The notes beneath the pieces were generated by a model, which did no database searches, was not told where the DNA came from, and was given only the letters and a program-made list of their open reading frames with translations. The position numbers were made by a program, and so were the translations under genes. From NCBI GenBank assembly GCA_050084985.1, contig JBITNC010000001.1, forward strand, positions 55,986,001-56,050,000: 64,000 bases of DNA, written 5' to 3'. Shown here in pieces: positions 23,961 through 35,660 of the stretch. Origin of the DNA: Nageia nagi. Lineage: Eukaryota > Pinophyta. How positions within the stretch are numbered: position 1 is the stretch's first letter; the number at the start of each line of letters is the position of its first letter.

Positions 23961-26091
23961 CTACTATCTCTATCTAAAATAATATAAATAGACATCTAAA
24001 ATGAACCCAAACATGTGAAAAGAACAAATTTGTAGCATCTTATCCCATTTTTATCTTCTTATAAAGAAGCAAAGCACACATCTTGCTAAATCTATCCATA
24101 AAAACAAATAAATAGTCATGACCCTTTTTGGTCATAGGTAATCCTTCCATAAAATCCATGAAAATACACTCCCTAGGATCGAGTTAGTACTAGTAGTGGT
24201 TGATACAAATCTAATTTCTTGTTACTTGACTTGTTGGTACAACAAAAATAACACTCTGTTATGTACTTGGCATATTGATCTTGCATCTTTGGCCAATATA
24301 CATACCTTTGCAAATTGTACAATGTCTTTTCAACCCCAAAATATCTCACAATATTTGAAGTATGTGCTTCCCTAATCAATCCAATACTTTCACCTACAGG
24401 TATACATAATGCATTAAAATGATAAAGAGTTGATTTTACAAATGAAAATCATCCAAGCCCTCATACTTGGACCTAGATGAAGAAAACTAGTCATACACCT
24501 CTCTAAAGTCAATATCTTGCACATATGCCCCTGAAAATGACTTAGAAAGGAAAGGAAGATATTTCAACACTTAGAGGGAACTCATTGACCCTATTTGTAT
24601 GTTGTTACTAGCCTAAAATTAGTATTGCACACATTGGTAGCATGGAATATTAGGTATAAGTGGTATAGAAAGAATGTCAACAACCTTATTTTATATTCCT
24701 TTCTTATCTTTGATTATAAGGTGAAATTGTTGAAAAAATTCCATCCATATATAATGTATAATTTGTTGCAATTTTGATTGAATTTGTAAATACTTTAATG
24801 GTTGATGATCAATATGAATGATTATTTCTTTTTTCATTAAGTAATATTTCCACTTTTTAATAGCTTTAACCAATGCATACATTTCCTTATCATAAATAGG
24901 ATAATTCAAAATGGCCCCACTAAATTTTTTGGAATGATAGCAAATTGATTTACCTCCTTGTAAAAAAATAGCCCTCATGACATAGTCATTTACATCAATC
25001 TCCACTTCAAATGTCTTTTGCAAATTAGTAAGTGCTAGCATGAGGACACTAACAATTTTTTGCTTCAAGGTATCAAAAGATGTTTGTTGTTGTTTCCCGA
25101 ATGGAACACTTGCCTCTCTTTAGTTACATCATGTAAAGGTGAAGCAATATGAGAAAAATAAACAATAAACTTTCTCAAATATTGGATAACACCTACAAAA
25201 CTCCTCACTTTAGTTACATTAATTGGCTCTGGCCAATCTACTATAGTACTTACTTTACTAGGATCTATCTTAAGTTGTCCATGACCAATAACATGGTCCA
25301 AATACACCAAAGAATCTTTTCCAAATCCACATTTAGACATTTTTAACAATAATTTCTTCTTATGAAAAGCTTGAAATACTTTTGTAAGATGTGCAACATG
25401 TTCTTCCCAAGTAGAACTATAAATAAGAATATCATCTAAGTATACAACAATAAAAGAATTAATAAATGGATGAAGCACATCATTCATCACCCTAATAAAT
25501 GTGATCATTGTATTGCACAAATCAAATGAAAAAATAAGCCACTCAAATAGGCCTTATCTTATCTTAAAAGTGGTTTTCTAAATGTCCTCTTCCTTGATTG
25601 GAACTTGGTGATATCCACTCTTTAAGTCCAACTTTGTGAAGAACCTTACCTCTTGCAACTGATGCAAAAGATCATCTTTTGAGGCAAAGGATAGCAACTT
25701 TTTATGGTGATTTTCTTAAATTCTATGTAGTCAATACATATTCTCTAAGTTTCATCCTTTTTAGGAACCAAAACAATAGGTGATCCACATGGATATGTAC
25801 TTTGTTTGATCGCACCTTGATTAACCAAATCTTGAATTTGTCTCTTTATCTCCTCTTGCTCCAAAACTAATTATTGATACAAAACTATGTTGAGAAATGA
25901 AGCATCAGTTAACAATTGAATATCATGATGTATATAATGCATAGGAGGTAATCCCTATGGATTTGTAAATAAATGAGTAAGCTCTCAAACTAATTTCTAC
26001 ATTTGTTCTTCCCTTTTGCACACTATTAATACCTAGAATGAATATTGCATGCTATTGATAGTGTGAGATTCACCTCTCTAGAAGCTTATTT
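23961..26091 (-). pseudogene. Gypsy pol: reverse transcriptase, RNase H and integrase N-terminal part
   Basis: Read right to left. The RT N-terminus (about 25990-25560) has LPPMHYIHHDIQL, EEIKRQIQDLVNQGAIKQS, PIVLVPKKDET and FTKLDLKSGYHQVPI. The RT core (25520-25065) has IVVYLDDILIYSSTWEEHVA, with the YLDD active site intact, and KCGFG. RNase H (25068-24691) shows EVEIDVNDYVMRAIFLQ, DKEMYALVKAIKKWKYYL and IHIDHQPLKYL. A linker (24690-24400) has KVVDILSIP and DIDFREVYD. The zinc-binding H2C2 part of integrase (24379-24173) reads VRYFGVEKTLYNL ... YVYWPKM ... CYFCC. The integrase core starts at about 24170 with FMDFMEGLPMTKKG and breaks after DRD at 23961. Frameshifts near 25068 and many stops are present. 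The order PR-RT-RH-IN is that of Ty3/gypsy. Confidence 0.9.
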
Positions 26092-26589
26092 TGTTGGAAT
26101 GTATAATGCATTATTGTAAAGGTTTTATAATAGACTTATATATATGTTCACTAATACTTAAGAGTATCATTTTATACCTTAAGTATTTAAGTGAATATAA
26201 TAATGTAACTTGTCCTACAATCCATGTCATGAGCATGCCCCTTGGGTAAAAGGATGTGCATGTCATGCTTTTGTACATTGAATGAAAGGGTGATCCAAAG
26301 AGGGATTTTGGCCTATAAATAAAAGGCTCTCTCTTTGTGATCACACACCAATTTGTGGAGTAAATTTATGCTATAGGATAGTGTTTAGGATATGTGTTAG
26401 GAGAATTATATGAGTTCATATTTATTAAGAAGAGATATCTAGTTAGTGGATGTACTCCTAGTTGGAGTAACCACTTACATCTTGTGTTATCTTTGTAAGA
26501 TTTATTTGTGAATTTGTTAGATGTATATTGTGAGCTTTCATGTGATCTTAAAAGTTTAGAGTTGTTCATGTTGTAGTTTAATTCTCTCA
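26092..26589 (+). repeat. 5' LTR of copia element 2
   Basis: Starts TGTTGGAATG, ends TTCTCTCA. Contains a paired ACTTAAGAGTAT / ACCTTAAGTATTTAA block and a TATA box. Nearly collinear with 32637-33132, with scattered substitutions that make the insertion old. Confidence 0.92.
26314..26321 (+). promoter_or_regulatory. TATA box of the copia LTR
   Basis: TATAAATA in the context GGCCTATAAATAAAAGG. The same element is at 32859-32866 in the 3' LTR and, on -, at 63888-63895. Position within the LTR fits the U3/R border; transcription itself is inferred. Confidence 0.6.
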
Positions 26590-26591
26590 TT

Positions 26592-26603
26592 TGGTATTAG
26601 AGC
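26592..26603 (+). promoter_or_regulatory. Primer binding site (initiator tRNA-Met)
   Basis: TGGTATTAGAGC differs by one base (C to T) from TGGTATCAGAGC and lies two bases after the 5' LTR. Confidence 0.85.
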
Positions 26604-28035
26604 TTGATGTGGAAGCTCTTCTTCAACATGTTAAAGGTACTATTTCTTCAACTTGGAGGTCTTGTTGAGGTAAACTCAAGAATAGGTATAAATACCTTTT
26701 TTACTTTTTTTTTTATTATCTCATTATGTTTCTAACATATTTTTATATGATCTAATCTAATTTTTTTCTTAAAAATGGAAATGTATTTACAAATTATTGC
26801 TATGAATTATTTTTAGAATATCTTTTAGTTACAATTTTTCTTGATAAATTGTTGATTATAGCAATAATATGTTTTTTTTTTCTTTATAAAAAAAAACTTG
26901 CATTTTTTCATAAAGATTATGTATCTTGATAGATTAAAAAGGCTAGTATCAAGTGTATTTTTTTATACTATTATAAAAATGGGTGGATTCTTTATCATAT
27001 AGACATATTCTCATTTAGTTTATTTACAAAGTTATTAAAAAAATAAAAAAAGAGATTTTTAAATATATATATATAATTTAAAAAATAATTATATATTCAA
27101 TTAAATCTATTAGGAGTGACCAAATTTGTTGGTCAACCTAAATCTACATAAGGAGTGGATGCCTCCCATTCTCTCCATCATCTCTATCTTTTTTTTTTTT
27201 TTGAAAAAAAAGAGGGGTGGTCGAATTTGCTTGGTGGATACCTCTCTCCTTTAGTGGATGACCTCCCCATTATCAGCCACCCTCATCCATAGCCATATAT
27301 GGGCTCTTTTTGTTTCTCTTTGCACCTTTTTTCACTTGTGTCTAGTCTTCTTTGTAGCCTTATTTTGCCTCAAGCTTAGTGAAGTGGCATAATGCTCATA
27401 GATATCGTCATGCAGACTCTTTCTATCTTCTATGATTCATCATCCTTTAACTCTATCTCCACTCTTCCTCTAGGTATCATCTTTTCCCCTCCCATTAAGC
27501 CCTTTTCCATGCCTTCAATTGGTGTATTTTTTTACTTTGAAAGAAATGGTGTACATAATAGAAGTATTTAGCCTGATATTGCCCAAAGCATCAGGTAGAA
27601 GTATGTTTATTCCATATTAATAATTTGGCTTATCTAATAAACATCATAACCTTAAAAAATAGTAGTACTTCTCCTTATGAGAGTAGAATACTGACCAAGG
27701 TGAATTGGTTGAGGATTGGTAGTACTTGGGCTCCTATTATGTGGGCATCCAAGTAAGACCTAATTATAGATAAGAAAAAGTCTCACAATGTCACTTTACT
27801 TCTATAGTTCTTGGTAATGACAAAAGTATTTGGGTACATAGGATGTATATTTGAGTTGTAAAATATTTGCACTTATGACTCAAATCAAGCACATCTTAGT
27901 TAATTAAATGTAACATGTAATGTTTTTATTAAATCACATGCTTATTATTTTTCACATTCTTGTGTAGCAAATAGGAGAATCATTTTTACCCAAACACATT
28001 CTTGATAATTCCAACTTTGGTATTTGAAAATCTTA
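26604..28035 (+). other. Long leader of copia element 2
   Basis: About 1.4 kb without recognisable coding sequence: T-rich tracts at 26700-27070, a CT-rich stretch at 27150-27550, and AT-rich DNA up to the gag start. The leader of element 1 also has a pyrimidine-rich block, in a longer and more C-rich form. Confidence 0.5.
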
Positions 28036-28900
28036 GATAAGGGTTGAATTGCAGATAAAGAAGCTTTGGCAAATAGTGAATGATAACCTTGTACCTCCTA
28101 TAGATGAGAAGGCACTAGAGGCTTATAACATGAAGAATGAGTAGGCAACCTCCATGATCTTTCATGTAATTTTAGATGATATGCTCCTAATTATTTCCTA
28201 TTCAACCTTAGTAAAGGATGCTTAGGATAAGCTTAAGAAAATCTACTTTGGTTCAAAGTTTCAAAAAGGTTTACTATTCTCTAAAATTTGCTTCAATCTT
28301 ATCAAAGGGAAGATGAAAATGTGGCTGTCTACTTGAACAAAATTATTGACCTAAAGATCCAACTTGTTGCTTATGGGTGTAATTAGATCAATGATGAGTT
28401 CATGGCCTTAATCATTATTCAAATCCTTTAGTCAAAGTTTAGAAATTTTGTTATGGTTATGGAAATAAGGTTTGATGATGAAGAAGGCTTCTCCTTTGAG
28501 AACCTTTCAAGGCTCCTTTTGAAGCATGAGGAAACTCTTAATAAAAAGGTGTTGATTTCTTCTCCTAAAGATAATAATGTTGCTCTTAGAGCAACCAAAA
28601 CTTCTTTCAAGAAGAATTTCAACCATCAAAAGAAATCTTATCTTTCTTCCTCCAAAAAGTTTGAGAAAAGAAGTAATGGTAATAACAATAATGACAACAA
28701 CAACAACAATAGCAGTAGGAATAATGGCAACAACAACCACTTTAAGCAAAAAGATGGAAAAGGCAAAGCAAAAAATACATATCCTAAAGAAAAGTTTGAT
28801 TATCAATATAATTTTGTAGCATTCGAGGTCACAAAGAAGTTGATCAATACAAAAATAAAAGAGAGAAAAAGAACAAAGGTAATAGAAATGTAAAGAACTT
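28036..28900 (+). pseudogene. Copia gag of element 2
   Basis: The N-terminal part contains LWQIVNDNLVPP and MIFHVILDDMLL, then a degraded form of the copia gag helix pattern with DKLKKIYFGSKF. The open stretch 28453-28893 gives the middle and C-terminal part: EETLNKKVLISSPKD, then an Asn-rich tract (28680-28740, from AAC/AAT triplets), then a lysine-rich segment. A zinc knuckle (CSIRGHKEVDQYK, near 28815-28855) is readable only after a frameshift and keeps one Cys and the His of CCHC. Stops near 28142 and in the first third disable it. Confidence 0.75.
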
Positions 28901-31900
28901 CAAAGGAAAGAAGAATATTCAAGCTAGTTTTGCTACTGCACTCTACTCCATGTCTCACTCTTTTTCATATAATTGGATTATTGATTTTGGTTGCACTAAT
29001 CACCTATGATTTCAAAAGAAAAATTTTGAGAACTTTCACAAGTATAGAAAAGATACGGTTGTGATAGGTGATAACTCTACCCTTGAAGTCCAAGGAATTA
29101 GAAGTGTGTTGATTCATAGAAAAGTTCTTAATAATGTCCTTTATGTTTCTAAGCCTAGAATTAACCTTATTTCTATGATCCAAGTTGCTATAAAAGGGTA
29201 ATTTTTCAATTTTGACTATCAATCTTGGTGCATTAAGAAAGGACTTGCCATATTGGTTAAAGGGTCAGTAAAAGATGATCTCTACATTATGGATCTAGTT
29301 CCATAAAAGATGTGTCTTGCTACAAGTGTGTGTTCTAGAGGAAATCTATAGCATTATCATTTAGATCACCTTAACCATAAGAGTATTCAAGTCACAAAGG
29401 ACTAAGAACTTGTGAAAGGTTTTTCTTCAATTTCTCCTTTAGTTGGTCTATGCAAAAAGTGCATTCTTGGCAAGATGCATAGATAAAAATTTGCAAAAGA
29501 TAAGGTAACAAGAGCATCTCAATCTCTTCAACTTATGCACTTAAATTTTATGGATCTATTTCATACTAAGTCACTTGGAGGAGCATCTTACATCTTGACC
29601 TTCATTGATGAATTTAGTGGGATGACCTTTGGGTATCTACTTGAGCACAAGGATCAAACCTTTGAGAGTTTTAAAGTTTTTAAAGCCTTTGTTGAGAATC
29701 AAACTAACTTTATAATCAAGATGTTGAGATCAAATAATATGGGAGAACATAACAACAATGAGTTCATTGACTATTATGCTAAGTATGGAATTAAGAGGCA
29801 ATTTATGATTCCTTACACTCCTCAGTAAAATGGTGTTACCAAAATAAAAAATAAAATAATTATGGAAATAGCTAGATGCATGTTGGGTAATCTTCCTAGT
29901 TTCTTATGGGGTAAAACTATGAGTACTATTATTTACACCTTGAATAGGTGTTCCATAAAAGTCATTTAGGGAAAAAACTTCTTTTGAAGCATAGTCAAAA
30001 ATAAAACCTAACATTTCACACCTTAGGGTGTTTGGTTGTAAAGCATTCTCCTACATTGTTTCTGAGAAAAGGAAGAAGTTAAGTAAAAGGGTTGAAAAAT
30101 GCATCTTTGTAGGTTATAATAGTCAACATAAAGGCTATAAAATCTACTCTCTATCCTACAAAGTTGTATTTATTTTAAAGGATGTAAAGTTTAATGAACT
30201 TTTTGAAGAATCCACTTCTAATAAAGATGTTGATAATCATAGGACTCTTTAGTTGCACCTAGCTAATTAGATTTTGATATAGACAAGTCACCTTAGGAAT
30301 AAAAATCTCCAACATAAAGGGTACTAAGGAGCATGACCTTGAACAAATTCTTAGTTTCCAAGATTGACAACAAGCATGAGCCTTCAACCTTCAAAAAAGC
30401 TTCTAAGCATGAGTGTTGGATGGAAGCCATGAAAGTGGAGTATGAGGTACTTATAAAAAATGAAACTTGGGATTTGGTTCCTTATCTAAATGAGAAAAAT
30501 GTTATTAGAAATAAGTGGATATATAAGATCAAGTTAAATTTAGTTGAGGATATTAAGAAATACAAAGCAGGGTTAGTAGCCAAAGGTTTTGCTCAAAAAT
30601 ACAATGTAGATTATGAGAAAACCTTTGCTCCCATGGAAAAGATGCCTACTATGAGAATTATCCTTGCTCTTTTTATAGCTCAAAGATAGAAAGTTTTTTA
30701 ACTTGACATCAAGAGTTCATTTCTCAATGGTGACTTAAATATGGAAATCTTCATAAATCAACTAGAAGGGTTCATTATGGAAGGTAAAGAGTCCTTTGTG
30801 TGTAAGCTAAAGAAGTTATTATATAGACTTAAGCAAGCACTAGAGCCTAGGATAGGAAGATTTTAAGGTATTTTTTAGACATTCATTTCTCCAAGTGTTT
30901 TTCTAACTCTAATATATATGTGCTCAATTAGAAAAATTACATGGTCTTGATTCTCTTTTATGTGGATGATCTTTTGATTACTAGGAATAATGATGAAATC
31001 ATTCAAAAGTGCATATCCAAACTTAAGGCAACATTTGAAATGATTGATCTTGGTCTCTTACACTACTATCTTGAAATGCAAGTATATCAATATAAGGATT
31101 GTACTTATCTTAGTTAATTAAGTATATATTAAATATCTTGTAGAAGTTTGAAATGAAAGAGTGTAGATATGCTATGATCCTAGTCTCTCTTGGAATCATT
31201 ATTTTTTGAATTCCAACTCTTAGTTAGCTGATGCTACAACTTATAAGCAATTAATTAGTATTATTTTGTATTTGACTATATCCAGGCTAGATGTTACCTT
31301 TGTAATTAATTTGATGGTACAATTCATGCAAAAACCATATGTTAAGCACTTCAATGTTGTCAAGCAAATCTTGAGGAATGTTTAAGGACTAAGGATCTTG
31401 TTCTTGAGTATTCTAAGTTGCCCTCATTTTTTCTTTCTACATTCTCAAATTTTGACTATGGGAGAGATAGAGATGATAAGAAATCAATCTCTACATATGT
31501 GTTTAGCATTAGTTCAGATGCTATCTCTTGAGATTCTAAGAAGTAACCTACTATTTCTCTTTCCACCATAGAAGATGAATACTATACCATATCTATTACA
31601 CCCTAGGAAGCTATTTAGTTAAAGCATATTTTGAAAGAAATTGAATATGAGCAAGTTGGCTCATCTTTGATTTTTTTAGATAATTAGTTAGCTATTTCTT
31701 TGGCTAAGAATTCTATGTTCCATTAGAGAAAAAAACATGTGGAAATACATACCCATTTTATCAAGGAGAAGTTTCTTGATGGCATCATACACTTGAAGTA
31801 TTGTCCATCCATCTTGAACTCCATTGATTTGTTCACCAAGCCACTCTCGAAAGCTCAATTTTGTAAGCTTAGGGATGCTATCAGGTTAGTGAAGCTACCC

Positions 31901-31920
31901 TAAATGGGGAGTGAAATTTG
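28901..31920 (+). pseudogene. Copia pol of element 2 (PR-IN-RT-RH)
   Basis: Protease: WIIDFGCTN at 28974-29000 (family DSG, here DFG). GAG-pre-integrase at 29330-29470 has HYHLDHLNHKSIQ and LCKKCILGKMHR. Integrase core at 29500-29900 has LHLNFMDLF, LGGASYILTFIDEFSGMTF and PYTPQ. The second catalytic Asp reads Asn (LRSNNMGEH) and the expected Glu in NGVAERKN reads Lys. Integrase C-terminal (30028-30252): FGCKAFSYIV and YNSQHKGYKIY. RT (30330-31110): NKWIYKIKLN, AKGFAQKYNVDYEKTFAP, NGDLNMEIFINQLEGF. YVDD is intact at 30959-30970. RNase H (31230-31900): ISRLDVTFVINLMVQF and a tail with the HxxxxH-type end region. Numerous stops occur, several at positions where CAA, CAG or TGG is expected. Confidence 0.9.
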
Positions 31921-32627
31921 AATTCTTATGTTGAATTCATGTTTGTGATTAAAACTTCACCCATAGGAGGATTTTATGCTATATAGTATTGATTTTATTG
32001 TACACCTTCATGGTAAGTTCACTCTACAAAAGGAACTTATTGTACAAATTTTTAAAGCAAAAAGATTGGCCAATCTAGCACTATTTAGTTATTCATATGT
32101 GAAGAACTCTTATGTGTCTTTTGGCACTATTTAGTTATCCATATGTGAGTAAATCATATTTGCATGCTCTATTTTATAATGATAATCAACACATGCTTTA
32201 TATATAGTAGGTAACTATGAGTTTTTGGCTTGGCATCTTCATGATGATTTATAGTGAACCATTGATTAGTTCATGATGGCATTTGAGTGATTCATCTATC
32301 CTAGTTGATATGAATATGTTGCATCTAACTAATATTATTATTTGAGCTACTTATTATTTGCAAGTTTTTTTGAGATTGTAGGTTACTTACTTCAGGTATG
32401 TAGGCTCTTAGAGACTCTTCATGAATTTCAGTTGAATGACTACATCATGTACATTGAAACTAGTTATGGTTAATGATTATATTTGGCAAATTAGTGAGTT
32501 TTAAACTAGATATTTCTTATTTCATAAATATATAAATAGTTCTCATTTCTATTGTATCTATTTGGAAGAGAACTCTCTTACTTTCTCTTTTCATTCTCTC
32601 TTTTTTTCTCTATCTCAATATTACATT

Positions 32628-32636
32628 AAGGGGGAG
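32628..32636 (+). other. Polypurine tract of copia element 2
   Basis: AAGGGGGAG directly before the 3' LTR (TGTTGTAATG). Primer for plus-strand synthesis in this family. Confidence 0.85.
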
Positions 32637-33132
32637 TGTTGTAATGTATAATGCATTATTGTAAAGGTTATGTAATAATATTCTATGTAAGTTCACTAAT
32701 ACTTAAGGGTATAATTTGATACCTTAAGTATTTAAGTGAATATGATAATGTAACTTGTCCTACACTCCATGTCATGAGCATGCCCCTTGGGTAAAAGGAT
32801 GTGCATGTCATGCTTTTGTACATTGGATAAAAAGATGATCCAAAGAGGGATTTTAGTCTATAAATAGAAAGCTCGCTCTTTATAATCACACACCAATTTG
32901 TGGAGTAAAGCTATGCTATAAATAGTGTTTAGGAGATGAGTTAGGAGAATTGTAAGAGTTCATATTTATTAAAAAAGAGATCTAGTTAGTGGATGTACTC
33001 CTAGTTGGAGGAACAACTTAAATCTTGTGTTATCTTTGTAAGATTGCTTTGTGAGTTTGTTAGATGTGTATTATGAGCTATCATGTGATCTTAAAAGTTT
33101 AGAGTTGTTCATATTATAGTTTAATTCTCTAA
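32637..33132 (+). repeat. 3' LTR of copia element 2
   Basis: Starts TGTTGTAATG, ends TTCTCTAA (5' copy: TTCTCTCA). TATA box at 32859-32866. Followed by the target duplication TATTT. Confidence 0.92.
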
Positions 33133-33137
33133 TATTT

Positions 33138-34790
33138 TTCATGATCAACACAAAAATTTTAGAAGCATTTACAAGGTGTTTTAATTGACTAATAGTGACC
33201 AAAGGTAGCTCTTTCTAGCCTTTATATGCACTAGCTAGAACACTTTTTCATTTTTCACCTATCTCATCTTGTTTAGTTTTCGATAATAAATACCATATCT
33301 ATACCATAAATAAGGATTACCAATAATAACATCACAAATGTATAAAGGAATAACATCAACCATAACTTTATCAATGTACTTTGCACAAATAGCAAATTTT
33401 AACTTACATTGTTTAGTGACTTGTAAATTAGAATTACAATGCACCAAACCCAAAGGATATGGATTTGGATGGTTGAAAGTTTCCAATCCTAAATTACTTA
33501 CCGTAGATTTTAAAATCATGTTTGCTTGAGAACTCGGATCGAAAATGTAATCCCTCTTATTTTCTTAATTTGGATTTTAAGGTGAAATAAATGAATTCTT
33601 TGTTCTTCAATGTATTTATCTTCTTCAACCTTTTGAATGTCTGAATAATTCAATTTTCATCAGCATCTAAACTATCCTCTATATGCTCACATTTTTGGAT
33701 CATAGCATTAGTTTTCTTCTTATTCTTTTTCTTATATGAACATAATTCTAGATGAATTTTTCAAAACTTTTCATCAACATGAACATGTTTATCATAATGA
33801 CTACAATGTCTATTATCACCTTATTTTTTTTCAAATTATTAGTGGTATTAGTTTCTTGCTTATCTTTGCCTTTATATTTAGATTTACCTTTATCTTGTGA
33901 TCCCCTTAAATTAGAAGCCATCTTAGATTCATCATATTCTCTCCTTGCTTTACCATTCTCCCCTAAGTATTATGCTTGCACACATACTTGATCAAAATTT
34001 ATAGGATTAAATAACATAATAGTCTTTTGCAAATGACTATGTAAACCTCCAATGTACTTCATTAAAGTTTGAGTATATTTTAGTGAAACCCCAAGAAAAG
34101 TATCTTATTTTTTAAATTCTATAGTGTATTCTTGAATTGATTACCATTTTTTCTACTTAAAGAATTGACATTTCATTAATTATTTATTATAATGTCCCAA
34201 TGGATAAAATTGATCACTTAACAAGTTCTTGAATTCAACCCAACAAGATACTTTTGATAAGTGTTCATGACTAAGAGTTTCTACATGGATTTCCCATCAA
34301 AATAAAGCATGTCCACCCATATTTAATCTAGCAAAATAGATTTTATCAAAATCATTTACAATACCTTGAATTTGGAAATAAATATCCAATTATTTCAATC
34401 AATTATTCAACTTATCCACATCAACCTCTCCACCAAAAGTAGGAATATCCACTTTGGCCTCCACCTTGAATGGAACCTAATTTGATAAAGATGATGAATT
34501 AGGTCTTCCAACTTCATTTTTTTGCCTTTGATTATTATTTAAATTTTCTCTAGTAGCCAACAACTTAGCCAAATGAGCCAAATGATTCTCTATTGCTAAA
34601 AAGTTCCTTTCAAAATTGGTATTCACCATGGTACGAATAATAGACTATTGCTCCTCCAAATCATTCATTTCCATCACTCTGCACCTTTGATCAATATTAG
34701 AATCCTCTAGAATTAATTATAGGTTTTGAGATCTCCTCTCAAAAATAAAAAATTATACCTAAAATCTTCAAAATTTTGGTCCCAAATTTT
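33138..34790 (-). pseudogene. Gypsy gag and protease of the split element
   Basis: Read right to left. The gag core (about 34480-33990) has VDIPTFGGEVDVDKLN, FDKIYFARLNMGGHAL, SCWVEFKNLLSDQFYPLGHY, IQEYTIEFK and TLMKYIGGLHSHLQKTIMLF. This is the plant gypsy gag pattern, with Trp and Gln positions turned to stops. A lysine-rich nucleocapsid-like segment follows (33930-33690), then protease (33519-33145): NLGLETFNHPNPYPLGLV, VTKQCKLKFAICAKYID and DVIPLYICDVIIGNPYLWYR. The reading continues through VNASKIFVL to the point where copia element 2 interrupts it. The same protein type is seen on + at 14496-14800. Confidence 0.85.
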
Positions 34791-34800
34791 GCACAAACAA

Positions 34801-34812
34801 GATCTAATACCA
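34801..34812 (-). promoter_or_regulatory. Primer binding site (initiator tRNA-Met) of the split gypsy element
   Basis: Read on -, TGGTATTAGATC, ten of twelve matches to the initiator tRNA-Met site. It marks the inner end of the 5' LTR, which begins at 34815 on the + strand. Confidence 0.75.
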
Positions 34813-34814
34813 CA

Positions 34815-35170
34815 TGATCTGTAATCATTGAATGCTTATAGCATACTTGAATCCTCACTTACAAATTCAAACAAAAAAGAACATTCACCATTATGATACC
34901 TATAAAATTGCATATAAATTTGAAACTGCATAATGTAAAACTATAAATTAATAATCTCAATTACACACAACAAAATCAATATAATGATTTACCCTAGTTC
35001 ACCCAATATGGGGTAATCTAGCATGGAACTAGAGCCTTCTCTTCTCATTGTTTATGGATATTACAATATTACATGCATATATGGAAATACCATCAAAATA
35101 ATGGTAATATCATCTTTGATAACACTACTACAATAATAAGAATAACTTTAGAGCTACAAAAATTTTAGAA
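34815..35170 (-). repeat. Probable 5' LTR of the split gypsy element
   Basis: Begins TGATCTGT on + (so ends ACAGATCA on -) two bases from the primer site. No second copy was found in the window: the 3' side of this element is cut off at 16157. The right boundary is therefore a guess based on where a coding-like stretch starts. Confidence 0.4.
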
Positions 35171-35214
35171 TGACTCTTGGTCTTCCTTCAAATATTTACA
35201 AGCATAAAATCCCA

Positions 35215-35660
35215 AAGCTCTCTAAGCTAAGATTGATGAATCAAGAGTGACTTTAAAGAGGTCTATAAATGTCTTTAAGATGCCATTTGATGATATTGAA
35301 CCACTCAACTACCCACACTATCGATTCCCCTTCAACTTCCATTATTGACTCATAAAAAATGCATGCTACTAGTAACCTAAAAATAGTAGATTTCATGATG
35401 TTAACAGTGTCATTTTTATGACCAATCACCTTCAAATTTCTATCTTCGATCAATCTCCAAGCATAGATACCTTTGGGATGAATATTATCCTATATATATA
35501 AACCAAATATGATCCAATTTGTATCATTGACTACCTTCAACCATATCCAATCATCCTCATCTAGCATCTTATGCACATCCCTCAACACAAGCTTGAATTT
35601 GTACAAAGTCTTGACCTAGCAATCATTCATGCAAGCTATCATGTCAATTCTTTTTTTCAT
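35215..35660 (-). pseudogene. Unrecognised coding-like segment
   Basis: One - frame reads about 150 residues with two or three stops and protein-like composition: KFKLVLRDVHKMLDEDDWIW, then NPKG-like turns and IYAWRLIEDRNLKVIGHKND, then MEVEGESIVWVVEWFNIIKW. The longest open part is 35453-35253. I do not recognise the family. It lies just outside the presumed LTR of the split gypsy element and could be an older element or a host gene piece. Confidence 0.3.

Larger units (their letters stand above)
26092..33132 (+). mobile_element. Complete but inactive Ty1/copia element (element 2)
   Basis: Two LTRs of about 498 and 496 bp (26092-26589, 32637-33132) begin TGTTG and bound a copia gag-pol with a primer site and a polypurine tract. 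The 5-bp target duplication TATTT is at 26087-26091 and 33133-33137. It inserted between protease and RT of the older - strand gypsy element, in opposite orientation. The internal part has the copia domain order (gag, PR, IN, RT, RH). Stops, frameshifts and lost catalytic residues show it cannot move on its own. It is the same family as the 2.2-9.5 kb element, and an LTR of it also lies at 63620-64000. Confidence 0.92.

Noticed and set aside
28507-28806. Open frame on - across copia gag
   Set aside because: Antisense shadow of the Asn-rich and lysine-rich gag region on +, which aligns with element 1.
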